A stretch of 64,000 bases of DNA from Aeromonas lusitana (lineage in GTDB: Bacteria > Pseudomonadota > Gammaproteobacteria > Enterobacterales > Aeromonadaceae): NCBI RefSeq assembly GCF_002812985.1, contig NZ_PGCP01000016.1, forward strand, positions 1 to 64,000, in the 5' to 3' direction. Under the pieces are notes generated by a model. The model saw only the letters and a list, made by a program, of their open reading frames with translations. It searched no databases and was not told where the DNA came from. Each line of letters starts with the position of its first letter. Positions within the stretch are counted from its first letter, which is position 1. Made by a program: the position numbers and the translations under genes. Positions 27,878 through 37,718 of the stretch are shown piece after piece.

Positions 27878-29932
27878 TCACTCCCCCAACCGCTGTGCCA
27901 ATCCGGAATACCGCTCAGTCTTTTTCCTGACAGCCTGTGCCAGCAGGGCGCGATCACCGTAGAGCGCGAGGCGGGCCTTGGCGCGGGTGATGCCGGTGTA
28001 GACCAGCTCGCGGGTGAGCAGGGGGCTGGGGCCGTCCGGCAACACCAGCACGGTATGGGCAAACTCCGAGCCTTGGGACTTGTGGATGGTCATGGCGTAG
28101 ACGGTCTCGTGGGGGGGCAAGCGGCTCGGTAACAATGAGCGCAAGCTGCCGTCCGGCTGCTCGAACCACACCTTCAATCGGCCGGTGTCATCCGGCAGGC
28201 AGAGCCCCATGTCGCCGTTGTAGAGGCCGATGCCGTGATCGTTGCGCACCACCATCACGGGGCGGCCGGCGTACCAGTCGCCGTCACGCTGGATAAGACC
28301 GGCTCTGGAGAGCGCCAGTTCGAGGCGCTGATTCAGGCCCTCCACCCCGAAGGGACCGTCCCGCAGGGCGCAGAGGATCTGAAAGCCGTTGAACGCCTTG
28401 AACACGGCGGCGGGCTCCTGCCCCTCCCGGGCCGCCCTGAGGTAAGCACCGTACCCTTCCACGCCCTGGGCGATCAGCCCCTCATAGGCATCCCCCGCCC
28501 AGGGATGCAGGCTGATGTCGTTAAAGCCCTGCCCCCAGACCGCCTCCAGTGCCGCAACATCACCGTCGTTGCAGGCCCGTGCCAGCTGGCCTATGCCGGA
28601 GTGTTTGTCGAAGCGCCAGCTCTTGGCTAACAGGCAGAGGCTGTCCCGCACAGGGGCACCAATTGGCGAGCCCTGCAACCGGTAGCCGGTCTGGCGGGAG
28701 AGCCAATCCGCCTGCTCCAGGCTGATGCCATGAGAGATAAAGCTGCAGATGTCGCCGAGCACGGCCCCGGCCTCCACCGAGGCGAGCTGATCCTTGTCGC
28801 CGAGCAGGATCAAGCGGGCAGACTTGGGCAGAGCATCCAAGAGGCGCGCCATCATGGGCAAGTCCACCATGGAGGCCTCATCCACCACCAGCAGGTCCAG
28901 GTGCAGCGGGTTGCCCTTGTGATGGCGGAACTGGCTGCGACCCGGGATCACCCCGAGCAACCGGTGCAAGGTGCCCGCCTCGGTGGGAATGGCCGTCACC
29001 ACCTCGGGGGTCAGATCCAGCGCCTGCAAGGCGCTGCCGATACTCTCGGTGAGCCTTGCCGCCGCCTTGCCGGTGGGCGCCACCAGCCGGATCGCCGGTG
29101 CCTTGCCCTGCTGCAGCCCCGTCTCCACCAGGATGGCCAGCAGCTTGGCAACCGTGGTGGTCTTGCCGGTGCCGGGACCGCCGGAGATCACCGCGAAGGG
29201 GCGCGCCGCCGCGGTGGCCGCCGCCAGCTTCTGGCCGTTGCAGCAGAGCGCCTCGGGCACCAGGGCATCCAACGCGCTCAGCTCGTTCGCCGCCTGGGCA
29301 CGGACCAGCAGGGCCTCCACCTCGGGCCAATTCACCTCATCCGGGAACACCAGATCCAGGTACTTCTCCACAAACTGGGGGGCGGAGAAATCCGGTGCGA
29401 GGCGCGCCTTGAGCAGGGCCGTGAAGATCTGGCCATAGTCGCGGGCAAACAGGCGCGACAGGGCCTGGGCTATGTCTGGCCATTCCGCTCGCTCGCTCAA
29501 GGCGCTCAGGTGACGGGCCACCCCTTGCTCGTGATCGTGGTAGCGGGTGAGATAGAGGCGTCCCTGCCACAGCCGCAGCGGCCAGCGCGGTGCCTCCCCT
29601 TCGCTTCCCTCCAGGCCCACCAGCGGACTCTCTGCAAACAGCGCGGGCCAGCGGGATGGATCGGCAAGATCCCCGAGCAGATCCCGGCTCTGCTTGGGAT
29701 CCAGCCCGAACGGGCGCCAGGATCCCTGATCCTTGCCATCTTTCACCAACAGCGCCAACGGCAGGCAGACGTGGCCACGGCCCAGCTCGTAGCAGGCGAG
29801 CGCTGCCCCCAGCACCAGCTCGGGACCGGCACCGAGATCCGCCACCAGTCTGGCAAATTGCAGATCCAGCTGGCGAATGCGGCCCGCCAGGGCCGGTTGT
29901 TTCAAGCGTTCGATCATTGCTGTGCCCGTCAT
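27878..29932 (-). CDS. recD: Exodeoxyribonuclease V alpha subunit
   Basis: The 684-residue protein (E. coli 608) is the 5'-3' superfamily 1B helicase of RecBCD. It shows Walker A GGPGTGKTTT near residue 252, Walker B VVDEASMVD near 350, ILLGDKDQLASVE near 375, and the C-terminal UvrD_C_2 motif AMTIHKSQGSEFAHTVLVLP...YTGITRAKARL. Its ATG overlaps the recB stop codon (ATGA), so translation is coupled. The extra length over E. coli lies mainly in the N-terminal region and the linker. Confidence 0.97.
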   Translation of the reverse strand: MTGTAMIERLKQPALAGRIRQLDLQFARLVADLGAGPELVLGAALACYELGRGHVCLPLALLVKDGKDQGSWRPFGLDPKQSRDLLGDLADPSRWPALFAESPLVGLEGSEGEAPRWPLRLWQGRLYLTRYHDHEQGVARHLSALSERAEWPDIAQALSRLFARDYGQIFTALLKARLAPDFSAPQFVEKYLDLVFPDEVNWPEVEALLVRAQAANELSALDALVPEALCCNGQKLAAATAAARPFAVISGGPGTGKTTTVAKLLAILVETGLQQGKAPAIRLVAPTGKAAARLTESIGSALQALDLTPEVVTAIPTEAGTLHRLLGVIPGRSQFRHHKGNPLHLDLLVVDEASMVDLPMMARLLDALPKSARLILLGDKDQLASVEAGAVLGDICSFISHGISLEQADWLSRQTGYRLQGSPIGAPVRDSLCLLAKSWRFDKHSGIGQLARACNDGDVAALEAVWGQGFNDISLHPWAGDAYEGLIAQGVEGYGAYLRAAREGQEPAAVFKAFNGFQILCALRDGPFGVEGLNQRLELALSRAGLIQRDGDWYAGRPVMVVRNDHGIGLYNGDMGLCLPDDTGRLKVWFEQPDGSLRSLLPSRLPPHETVYAMTIHKSQGSEFAHTVLVLPDGPSPLLTRELVYTGITRAKARLALYGDRALLAQAVRKKTERYSGLAQRLGE

Positions 29933-32900
29933 GCATCCGCCTTGTTCAATTTCTCTAAACGATCACCATCAGGCATCACACCTTTACTAAACAACTCGTC
30001 GAGCCCCAGCACCAGATCCCGGCTCGGACGGGTGTGGAAAACGCCCCCCTGTGGCATGCCCCGCAGGAAGAGGTAATAGACACCGCCAAAGTGCTGGTCG
30101 AAGTCGTAACCCGGCAGCCGCAGCGCGAGCAGTCGGTGCAGCGCGAGGGAATAGAGCTGGTATTGCAGGTCATAGCGATGTTCCTGCATGGCTCGCTCCA
30201 GCGCCGGGCGGCCGTAATCCGCCGGGCTCATGCCGAGGTGGTTGGATTTGTAGTCGAGCAGATACCAGCGCCCCTGCCACTCGAACACCAGATCGATAAA
30301 GCCCTTGAGCATCCCCTGTACCGTACTGAAACTTAAGGGTTTATTGCCCGCCGACAGAGGGTCGAGGCGCTGGCACAGCGCGGTGAGATCCTTTGCCGTC
30401 ACCCGCTCCATGGGCAGGAAGAACTCCAGTTCCACCTGCTTGCGATCGGCGCTCAGGTCGCGCAGCCGCACCGGCTCTCCAAAACCCGTCTCGAGTTGGG
30501 TGTCCAGCACGGCTTCCACCTGCTGTTGCAACACCGGGGCCCAGCTCTCGTCGAACCCCTCCTGGGTCAGCAGGGTGGCGATATGGGCGCACAGCTCCTC
30601 TCCTTCTGCGCTTTGGAAGTCGATGGTCTCGAACAGACTGTGCAGCAGGGTGCCGGGGCGCGCCCCCTTGGGGAAGCTGAAGATGGAAGGCTGAGGCGCC
30701 TCCTCCGGCAGCGGGATGGCCGCCTCGGTCACCACCTCGTCATCGAAGCCGGGATTGGCCAGCACCCCCTTGACGTGCCCCAGGCCCTGGGCCGCGAGGC
30801 CAGAGTAGGAACTGATCCACCAGTCCCGCTCCAGCCTCCCCTCGAAGCGGCGCACCAGGGGCTCACCGAGGGAGGTCTTCTCCGCTGGCAACGGGGCCGG
30901 GCGGGTGAGCGAGGGCTCACCGACCGCCACCCCGGGCAGGGCCTTGGCAAGCTCGCCAAGGGCCATGCTCAGGGTCGAGGCATCGCCGGCTTCCCCTTTT
31001 TGCAGCAGATAACCGATGGCGGTTTGGTGCAGGTCGGTCTGCTCCGACTTGCCCGCGCCGGCGCGCACCGGCGCGAGCCCGAGCCAGGTGGCGTAGACCC
31101 CCCGGGTCAGGGCCACGTAGAGCAGCCGCAGGTCTTCGGCGAGGCGCTCCCTGTCAGCCTCGGCCAGGGATCCTTCCGCCTCGGTGAGATCCAGAATGGT
31201 GCGGTTCTGCCCCTCCACCTCGGCGTGATAGAGGGGCAGCTCGGCGGCGCGGTGGCTGCAGATGAAGGGCAGGAACACCAGCGGGTACTCCAGCCCCTTG
31301 GACTTGTGGATGGTGACTATCTGCACCAGCTTGCGCTCGGATTCGAGACGCAGCACCTGCTCCGCCACCTGGCCATTGGGGTGGTTGACCGCCTCCCCCA
31401 GCCAGCGCAGCAGGGCATATTCCCCGTCCAGCTCGCAGCTTATCTGTTGCAGCAACTCGGCCAGATGGAGGAAGTTGGTCAGCCGGCGCTCCCCATAGGG
31501 GCTCGCCAGCAGGGAGGCGGCCAGGTTGCGCCTGTGCAGCAGGGCCCGCAGCATGGCGAGCACCCCGTTGCGGTGCCACAGCGACCGGTACTCCATAAAC
31601 TCCTGCACCGCGCTCTCCCAGGCACGCTCGTCCGAGGCGAGCTCATCCAGCGCCCTGGCATCGAGATCGAACAGGCCGGTGGCGAGCGCCGCCCTCAGGC
31701 TGCGCTCCTCGCTCGGGTTCTGGCAGGCGTGCAGGATCAGCAAGATCTCCCGCGCCTCCACTTGGGCCAGCACGCTCTCGCGATTCGACAGATAGACGGA
31801 GGCGATGGCGAGGCGTGCCAGCTCCTGCTGCACCAGCCGCCCCTCGGCGCCGGTGCGTACCAGCACGGCAAGGTCCCCCGCCTTCAGCGGCGCCTCCCCT
31901 ATCAGCGCCTTACCCTCCCGGGCCAGGCTCAGCAGGCGATGGATCTCGGCCGCGGTGGCGCGGGCCATCAGGCCCTGGTACTCCCCCCGGTTGAAGGTGG
32001 GCTGGCCGCCGAGCTGCCAGCAGTGCAGCACGGGGGCTGTCTGTCCTTCCAGGGTCAGCGCCTTGCCCTTGCCCTGGGCCTCCACCGGCAGGAAGGGAAT
32101 GTCCGCCTCATAGATGAAGGGATCCTTGGCTCGCTCGAACAGGCCGTTGACCGCCGCCACCAGGGCGGCACTGGAGCGGTAATTGCGCCCGAGGGTGTAG
32201 TGGGCGCTCACATTCCGGCGCGCCTGGATATAGGTGAAAATATCGGCGCCACGGAAACCATAGATGGCCTGTTTTGGGTCACCGATCATCAGCAGCGCAG
32301 TATCCTGCTTTCCGCCATAGAGGCGGTGGAAGATGCGGTACTGCTGGGGGTCGGTGTCCTGGAATTCATCTATCATGGCGACCCTGTAAGTCGCCCGGAT
32401 ACGCTCGCACAATCTCTCCCCGAGCCCGGAGCCGAGGGCTCCGTCGAGATCTTTTAGCAGGTCATCGAACGAAAGCTGATGGGCCTGGCGCTTGCTGGCC
32501 TGCATCCGCTCCCGCACCACCCGCGCCGCCCGCTGCAGGATCAGATCCCTGATGTCGGGACGGCTCGCCAACAGGTCGTCTATCTCGCCGAACAGCGGCA
32601 GGGTCGGCACAGAGCCCCCTTTCTTCAGGTTCTCCTCTAGCACCTGCTGGCCGAAGCGCTCAAGCTCCTTGGGGATGGCGTAGCCGCTGGCGGGATCCGA
32701 AGCCCAGTCCGCCAGCTTGCCGAGCCAGCCTTCGTAGTTCTTGCCGGTGTAACGGCTGATCTGGCCATCGGTCTGGCGGCGGATCTCGTCGACCTGCGCC
32801 AGCCAGGCGCGCTTCACCCCTTCGATGCGGGCCATGGCCTCGCGATGGCGCTCGGCAAGCGTCTCGTCCCCCAGGGCCGGCAGGATGGCCAGCTCGCTGT

Positions 32901-33540
32901 TGTCGAGCCAGCCGTTCATCTCCCGCAGCAGGGCCGATGGGCTTGGCCAGAGCTTGCGCACCGCCCGGGCCAGAGCCTCGTCCACCGGGTAGAACTCGGC
33001 GCGCCAGTAGTCGCTCACCGCCTGCAGCCGCAGCTGACTGTCATCGGTCAGAAATTCGGTTTCAAACAGGGCGCCAGATTCGAAGGCGTTCTGTTTGAGC
33101 ATGCGCTGGCAGAAGCCGTGGATGGTGAACACGGCCGCCTCGTCCATCTGCCGCTCGGCGGCCAGCAATCGGCGCGCCGCGAGCTCGTGATCCTCGACCT
33201 CTGCCAGCAGACCCGCCAGCAGGGGATCCTTGTCCGGCTCAGGAACGCTGCCACGCAGGAAGGCGAGGCGCGCCTCATGGATGCGGGCGCGGATCCGCCC
33301 GCGCAGCTCGGCGGTGGCGGCCTCGGTAAAGGTCACTACCAGGATCTCGGTCACCGACAGGGGCCGCTCGTGGGCGCAGCGCTCCCCCGCCTCCTCTCCC
33401 TCTTCGATCTGTGGGCCGTGGCCCAGCAAGAGGCGCAGGTAGAGACCGGCGATGGTGTAGGTCTTGCCGGTGCCGGCGGAGGCTTCGATCAGGCGCTCGC
33501 CATACAGGGGAAAGCGCAGGGTATTCAGGGTCTTGGCCAT
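29929..33540 (-). CDS. recB: Exodeoxyribonuclease V beta subunit
   Basis: The 1203-residue protein (E. coli 1180) is the 3'-5' helicase and nuclease subunit of RecBCD. Visible parts are Walker A IEASAGTGKTYTIAG (17-31), MIDEFQDTDPQQYRIF near 388, GDPKQAIYGFRGADIF near 420, VQIVTIHKSKGLEYPLVFLP near 735 and the C-terminal nuclease motif LIDLVFEWQGRWYLLDYKSN near 1105. It processes double-strand breaks for RecA. It lies 67 bp after recC; the ptrA gene found between recC and recB in E. coli is absent. Confidence 0.98.
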   Translation of the reverse strand: MAKTLNTLRFPLYGERLIEASAGTGKTYTIAGLYLRLLLGHGPQIEEGEEAGERCAHERPLSVTEILVVTFTEAATAELRGRIRARIHEARLAFLRGSVPEPDKDPLLAGLLAEVEDHELAARRLLAAERQMDEAAVFTIHGFCQRMLKQNAFESGALFETEFLTDDSQLRLQAVSDYWRAEFYPVDEALARAVRKLWPSPSALLREMNGWLDNSELAILPALGDETLAERHREAMARIEGVKRAWLAQVDEIRRQTDGQISRYTGKNYEGWLGKLADWASDPASGYAIPKELERFGQQVLEENLKKGGSVPTLPLFGEIDDLLASRPDIRDLILQRAARVVRERMQASKRQAHQLSFDDLLKDLDGALGSGLGERLCERIRATYRVAMIDEFQDTDPQQYRIFHRLYGGKQDTALLMIGDPKQAIYGFRGADIFTYIQARRNVSAHYTLGRNYRSSAALVAAVNGLFERAKDPFIYEADIPFLPVEAQGKGKALTLEGQTAPVLHCWQLGGQPTFNRGEYQGLMARATAAEIHRLLSLAREGKALIGEAPLKAGDLAVLVRTGAEGRLVQQELARLAIASVYLSNRESVLAQVEAREILLILHACQNPSEERSLRAALATGLFDLDARALDELASDERAWESAVQEFMEYRSLWHRNGVLAMLRALLHRRNLAASLLASPYGERRLTNFLHLAELLQQISCELDGEYALLRWLGEAVNHPNGQVAEQVLRLESERKLVQIVTIHKSKGLEYPLVFLPFICSHRAAELPLYHAEVEGQNRTILDLTEAEGSLAEADRERLAEDLRLLYVALTRGVYATWLGLAPVRAGAGKSEQTDLHQTAIGYLLQKGEAGDASTLSMALGELAKALPGVAVGEPSLTRPAPLPAEKTSLGEPLVRRFEGRLERDWWISSYSGLAAQGLGHVKGVLANPGFDDEVVTEAAIPLPEEAPQPSIFSFPKGARPGTLLHSLFETIDFQSAEGEELCAHIATLLTQEGFDESWAPVLQQQVEAVLDTQLETGFGEPVRLRDLSADRKQVELEFFLPMERVTAKDLTALCQRLDPLSAGNKPLSFSTVQGMLKGFIDLVFEWQGRWYLLDYKSNHLGMSPADYGRPALERAMQEHRYDLQYQLYSLALHRLLALRLPGYDFDQHFGGVYYLFLRGMPQGGVFHTRPSRDLVLGLDELFSKGVMPDGDRLEKLNKADA

Positions 33541-33607
33541 TATTCTCCCCCTCGCATCACGGCGCGCTCGCCACCCACAGAGCGAAGGCTCTTCGCAGCA
33601 TAAGTCA

Positions 33608-36600
33608 TCATTGGTCGAGCGCCTCCAGGGCGTTGAACAGCGGGGTCAGGTGTTCCCGGGCCAGGGCCTGCAACTGGCCGAGCACCTCGTCATTGAGTTC
33701 GGGGAAGCAGCGGGCGACATAGACGTCCTGCCCCTCCCCCATCACCTGCCAGCCACCGAGGAAGCGGGTCTGCGCCGCCTTGTCGGCGGCCTCGGGTTTT
33801 TCCGGATCCTTCTCTATGGCCTTGAGCCACTCCCAGGCGGTGTTGGGGAAAAACGGCAGCGGCCGCTTCATGCCCTGCTGCCAGAGCGCCACCAGGGCCG
33901 CCAGTCGGGATCTGGATTCATCCGCCGCCAGCACCGGCAGCCGCCAGCCCTGCTTGGCATCGAGCAGCAGGGTCTCGCCGGGGAAATCGCTCAGGCAGAG
34001 GCAGAGGTGCTGCACCCAGCCCAGCAGCAGATCCTTGCCGTTGAAGCTGCCGGGTTTGACCACCAGGGCGCGGCCCCGCTGGGTATCTATCCAGCCCTGC
34101 AGCTGGCCCTGGGTCAGAGCGATGTCGATCTCCACCGCCCGTTTCTCGTCAGCGGCAAGCCAGGGGCGCAACCGCGCGGCCAGACCGCCCATCTGCTCAT
34201 CCAGATCATCCAGCAGCAGGTTGCCAAACCAGCCCTGGGGCAGCTGACCTGAGAGGCGCAGCCGCTCCCGCCGTCGGCTCATTCCCTCGCGCAGCTCCTC
34301 GCCGTCCCCCTCCGCCAGGTGGGCATCCAGCAGCAGGCTTTTGAGCTGATAATGCTGCAAGCCGTCCAGCTCGAACGGCTCGCTGTCCTCTATGTTCGCC
34401 TCGTTCAGCTCGAACCATACCTTGAGGCGGCGGTTGAGGAAGTACTTGGCGGGCTGGCGATAGAAGCGCAGCAACTCGGCCAGCTCCAACCCCTGCTCCT
34501 TGCCCCATTCGGGTGGCAATGGCAGCTCGCCACTCTGGAAGTTCGCCGCCCCCGGTGTGGGGCTGAGGGCCGGCAGCCAGTCGGCGGCATAGGTGAACAG
34601 GCCGGATCCCGCTTTGGGATAGAAATAGTCCTGGCTATAGGGGGTGAGCGGATGGCGGCGGATCAGGTGCTTGAGCAGCCGATCGCCGGAGGCCTCGTCA
34701 GACAGATCCTCGTCCCCCACCAGCACGAAGCCCTGGCGCACATAGTCAATGAGCTCCGCCAGCAGCACTGAGGGCACCTTCTCGCTGTTGTCCTCGGCGC
34801 TGAAGCCCTGATAGCTGATGTAGAGCCCCTGCTGGGCGGAGAGCAGCGCCTCCAGGAACAGGTAGCGGTCGTCATCCCGGCGGGAGCGATCCCCACGGCG
34901 GCTCGCCACCGCCATCAGATCGAAGCCCATGGGGGCCAGGGTGCGCGGGTAGACGCCGTCGTTCATGCCGAGCAGGCAGACCTGGCGAAACGGGATGGAA
35001 CGCATGGGCATCAGGGTACAGAAGTTCACTTGCCCTGCGAGGAAGCGCTGGCTGGAGCGCTGCTCACCGAGCACGCTACCGAGGTAGTCCCGCAGCAGAT
35101 CCGGGCTGATGGCTTGCTCGAAGCGTGCCTCCCCGAGCGCCCCTTGCCAGTCGATCAAGGCGGTGCGGATGAGCTGCAGCAGCCGCTCCTCGTCCTCGTC
35201 GGCCTGGTAGAAGCGATCCAGCAGCTCGTTCAGGCAGCTCATCCACTCCCCCAGACGCTGTGGCTGTTGCAGCCTCGGCAAAAACTCGGCGAGGGAGTCC
35301 ACGAACCAGGCCAGCTTGCCGAGGGCCAGACCCTGCTGACCTTCGATGTCGGCGTAAGGAAGGATTCCGTCCACCGGCTCCCCGTCCCCCATGGCGAAAC
35401 CCAGCAGCATCCGGCGCAGGCCGAACAACCAGCTGTTACCGGACAGGGGCGGCAGCGCGAAACGCTCCGGATAGGCATCGTCCAGCCCCCAGCGAATGCC
35501 GGTCTCCTGCACCCAGACCCTCAGCTGGTTGAACTCATCATCGCCGAGCTCGAAGCGGCGCAGCACGGCGGGCACCTCCAGGATGGCGAGCAGCTCCCCC
35601 GCCCCGAAGCGGGCGTTGGGCAGCCCCAGCAGGGCGAGGAAGCTTTGCAGCAGCGGGCTCTCCTGGCTGGCGGCCCGGTCCGACACAGCGAACGGGATCT
35701 GGCCGCGGGCCCCCGGCCTCTCCTTGCCGAAGACCGCCTGGATATAGGGGCCGTAGCTGTTCACATCCGGCATCATCACCACCACGTCCTTCGGGGTCAG
35801 GGTGGGATCTTGCTCGAACATCGCCAGCAGCCGGTCGTGCAGCACCTCCAGCTCTCGCATGGGGCCGTGGCAAGCATGGATCTGCAGGGATCCATCGCTC
35901 GCGTCGAGCGGGCTCTTGTGACGGCTGCTATCGAGGTTCCCCTCTTTCTCAAACACCGCCTCCCCGCGGGAGCCCAGCTCCAGCACATCCTTCTGGATGC
36001 AATGCAGCAAACTGGTTTCGTCGATATCGACGAAGGCCTCGATCTGCGGCACCTCCAGCTCCATCAGCTGATGCAGATAGTCCCGCCCCAGCTTGCCCAT
36101 GGAGGCGAGCAGCGGGTTGGTCGGCCCCTGCAGAGACTCGATATCGGTACCGGGTTTGAGCTTGCTCTCGAGCCGCGCCAGGGTCTTTCTGTCGAGCAGA
36201 TCTCCCCAGTAGTAGCGACAGGGGTTGGTGACGAACAGGTGGATCTCCACCTCCTGCCGACTGCCCAACGCCAGCAGTGCCTCCACGTAGCGGGGCGGCA
36301 GCGCCGAGATGCCGAACACGAACACCCGTTGGGGCAGCTTGCCCGGCAAGTCCGCAGTGCGTTGCAGCTCGTGGATAAATTCTTCGTAGAGGTTGGCTCT
36401 GTGATAGCCGCTGGGGGAGAACGCCAGGGTCCGCGCCACCAGCTCGCGCCACAGCTCAGGCTGCCAATCCTGGCCGCTCACCTCCGCCAGCTCCTGACTG
36501 CCGGTGCCGACCAGACCCTCCCCCTGCTCCCAGCGGGCGATCCAGTCCGGCCGATAGACCAGGTATTGGTCGAACAGGTCGGCAATCTTCTGGCACAGCT

Positions 36601-37000
36601 GCCACAGCCGCACCTGTTCGGGATCGCCGGCGGCCTCTTCATCATCAAGGCTCCCCAGGTAGGCGGCGAGTGGCGCGAAGGCGGGTCTGTCCAGCAGGGC
36701 GGGCAGGATGCTCATCAATTGCCAGCTCATGGCCCCCTTGTTGTAGGGGCTCTGGCGCGGCACGTCCGCCAGCACCCGGGTAAACATCTCCCAGATGAAG
36801 CTGGCGGGCAGGGGAAAGTCGATATTGGCGGCGATGCCGAACGCCTTGGCCAGCTCCAGCTTGAGCCACTGGGCCATGCCCGGGCTCTGCACCAGGATCT
36901 GTTCCCGCTCGAAGGGATGAGCGAGGGGTGCCTGCCGGATGCGGCTCACCAGCAACTCTTTGAGCAGATCCAGTTGATTGGAGTGGTAGAGGGTAAACAT
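33608..37000 (-). CDS. recC: Exodeoxyribonuclease V gamma subunit
   Basis: The 1130-residue protein (E. coli 1122) is the RecC scaffold that recognises Chi. It keeps degenerate helicase and nuclease folds. Family segments are MFTLYHSNQLDLLKELL at the start, VQSPGMAQWLKLELAKAFGI near 34-53, ANIDFPLPASFIWEMF, and FCTLMPMRSIPFRQVCLLGMNDGVYPR near 660. ATG 37000 matches the E. coli N-terminus; an upstream ATG at 37069 adds 23 unrelated residues. It is first in recC-recB-recD. Confidence 0.97.
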   Translation of the reverse strand: MFTLYHSNQLDLLKELLVSRIRQAPLAHPFEREQILVQSPGMAQWLKLELAKAFGIAANIDFPLPASFIWEMFTRVLADVPRQSPYNKGAMSWQLMSILPALLDRPAFAPLAAYLGSLDDEEAAGDPEQVRLWQLCQKIADLFDQYLVYRPDWIARWEQGEGLVGTGSQELAEVSGQDWQPELWRELVARTLAFSPSGYHRANLYEEFIHELQRTADLPGKLPQRVFVFGISALPPRYVEALLALGSRQEVEIHLFVTNPCRYYWGDLLDRKTLARLESKLKPGTDIESLQGPTNPLLASMGKLGRDYLHQLMELEVPQIEAFVDIDETSLLHCIQKDVLELGSRGEAVFEKEGNLDSSRHKSPLDASDGSLQIHACHGPMRELEVLHDRLLAMFEQDPTLTPKDVVVMMPDVNSYGPYIQAVFGKERPGARGQIPFAVSDRAASQESPLLQSFLALLGLPNARFGAGELLAILEVPAVLRRFELGDDEFNQLRVWVQETGIRWGLDDAYPERFALPPLSGNSWLFGLRRMLLGFAMGDGEPVDGILPYADIEGQQGLALGKLAWFVDSLAEFLPRLQQPQRLGEWMSCLNELLDRFYQADEDEERLLQLIRTALIDWQGALGEARFEQAISPDLLRDYLGSVLGEQRSSQRFLAGQVNFCTLMPMRSIPFRQVCLLGMNDGVYPRTLAPMGFDLMAVASRRGDRSRRDDDRYLFLEALLSAQQGLYISYQGFSAEDNSEKVPSVLLAELIDYVRQGFVLVGDEDLSDEASGDRLLKHLIRRHPLTPYSQDYFYPKAGSGLFTYAADWLPALSPTPGAANFQSGELPLPPEWGKEQGLELAELLRFYRQPAKYFLNRRLKVWFELNEANIEDSEPFELDGLQHYQLKSLLLDAHLAEGDGEELREGMSRRRERLRLSGQLPQGWFGNLLLDDLDEQMGGLAARLRPWLAADEKRAVEIDIALTQGQLQGWIDTQRGRALVVKPGSFNGKDLLLGWVQHLCLCLSDFPGETLLLDAKQGWRLPVLAADESRSRLAALVALWQQGMKRPLPFFPNTAWEWLKAIEKDPEKPEAADKAAQTRFLGGWQVMGEGQDVYVARCFPELNDEVLGQLQALAREHLTPLFNALEALDQ

Positions 37001-37188
37001 GGGCAAGTCCCGCCAATTCAAGGATGCAAGGGATGAGGTGAGGGGGCAAACAGCAATGACCGCCGTCACGTCGCACGAAAAAGGATTGTCGGGGATTGGC
37101 GGGGAAGATGCAAAAGACGCTTGTCGTCGCGAAGCCGGGCGCGATCACAGTTCTCACCGACGAGGCGGTGAATCGCGAGCAATAAAAA

Positions 37189-37210
37189 GGCCGGTGCAAC
37201 TGCACCGGCC
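37189..37210 (-). terminator. doxX terminator
   Basis: GGCCGGTGCA-AC-TGCACCGGCC is a perfect 10-bp stem. On the minus strand it is followed by TTTTTATT. Confidence 0.93.
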
Positions 37211-37242
37211 AAAGGCGTTGGAAAACATCGACTATCTGGGCA

Positions 37243-37635
37243 TTACCAGTTCTTGCCGAGGCGGGCATCCAGGCTGAAGGCCCCTGCACCGGCCGCTGCC
37301 AGCGCCAGGAAACCACCGGCAACGGAGACGTTCTTCATGAACATCAGCATCTGCATCTGCTCGGCAGGCTGATAGTGGAAGATGAAGGCGGCCATCAGGG
37401 TGAAGCCCGCCAGCAGCACCGAGATGCTACGGGTGAACAGACCCAGCACGATGGCGAGGCCACCACCCAGCTCCAGCAGGATAACCAGCGGCAAGATGGC
37501 ACCGGGCACGCCCATGGCTTCCATATACCCCTGGGTACCGGCATAACCGCCGATCTTGCCCCAGCCTGCCATCACGAACATCAGCGCCAGCAGTACACGA
37601 CCCACCAACAGTGCCACGTCTCTCATTTTGTCCAT
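37243..37635 (-). CDS. DoxX family membrane protein (YqjF/YphA-like)
   Basis: The 130-residue protein has four transmembrane helices and DoxX signatures: VGRVLLALMFVMAGWGKIGGYAGTQGYMEAMGVP near the N-terminus, LELGGGLAIVLGL, and a C-terminal DARLGKNW. DoxX proteins are linked to thiol or quinone redox stress in several bacteria. AAGGAATCTGGAG precedes the ATG; an ATG three codons later is also possible. It lies downstream of a pirin gene and near a YhaJ-like LysR gene. In E. coli, YhaJ activates the DoxX gene yqjF and the pirin gene yhaK. Confidence 0.88.
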   Translation of the reverse strand: MDKMRDVALLVGRVLLALMFVMAGWGKIGGYAGTQGYMEAMGVPGAILPLVILLELGGGLAIVLGLFTRSISVLLAGFTLMAAFIFHYQPAEQMQMLMFMKNVSVAGGFLALAAAGAGAFSLDARLGKNW

Positions 37636-37718
37636 CTCCAGATTCCTTTGATTACCCATCGTACGTTAATAGTGTAAGACCGAATTTCTAACTCATTCAT
37701 TTCGCCGAGATTTATATA

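Noticed and set aside
30496..32457. 653-codon plus-strand ORF opposite recB
   Set aside because: Antisense shadow of recB; low-complexity Gly/Gln/Ala/Leu protein with no motif.
35030..37036. 668-codon plus-strand ORF opposite recC
   Set aside because: Antisense shadow of recC; no recognisable fold or ribosome site.
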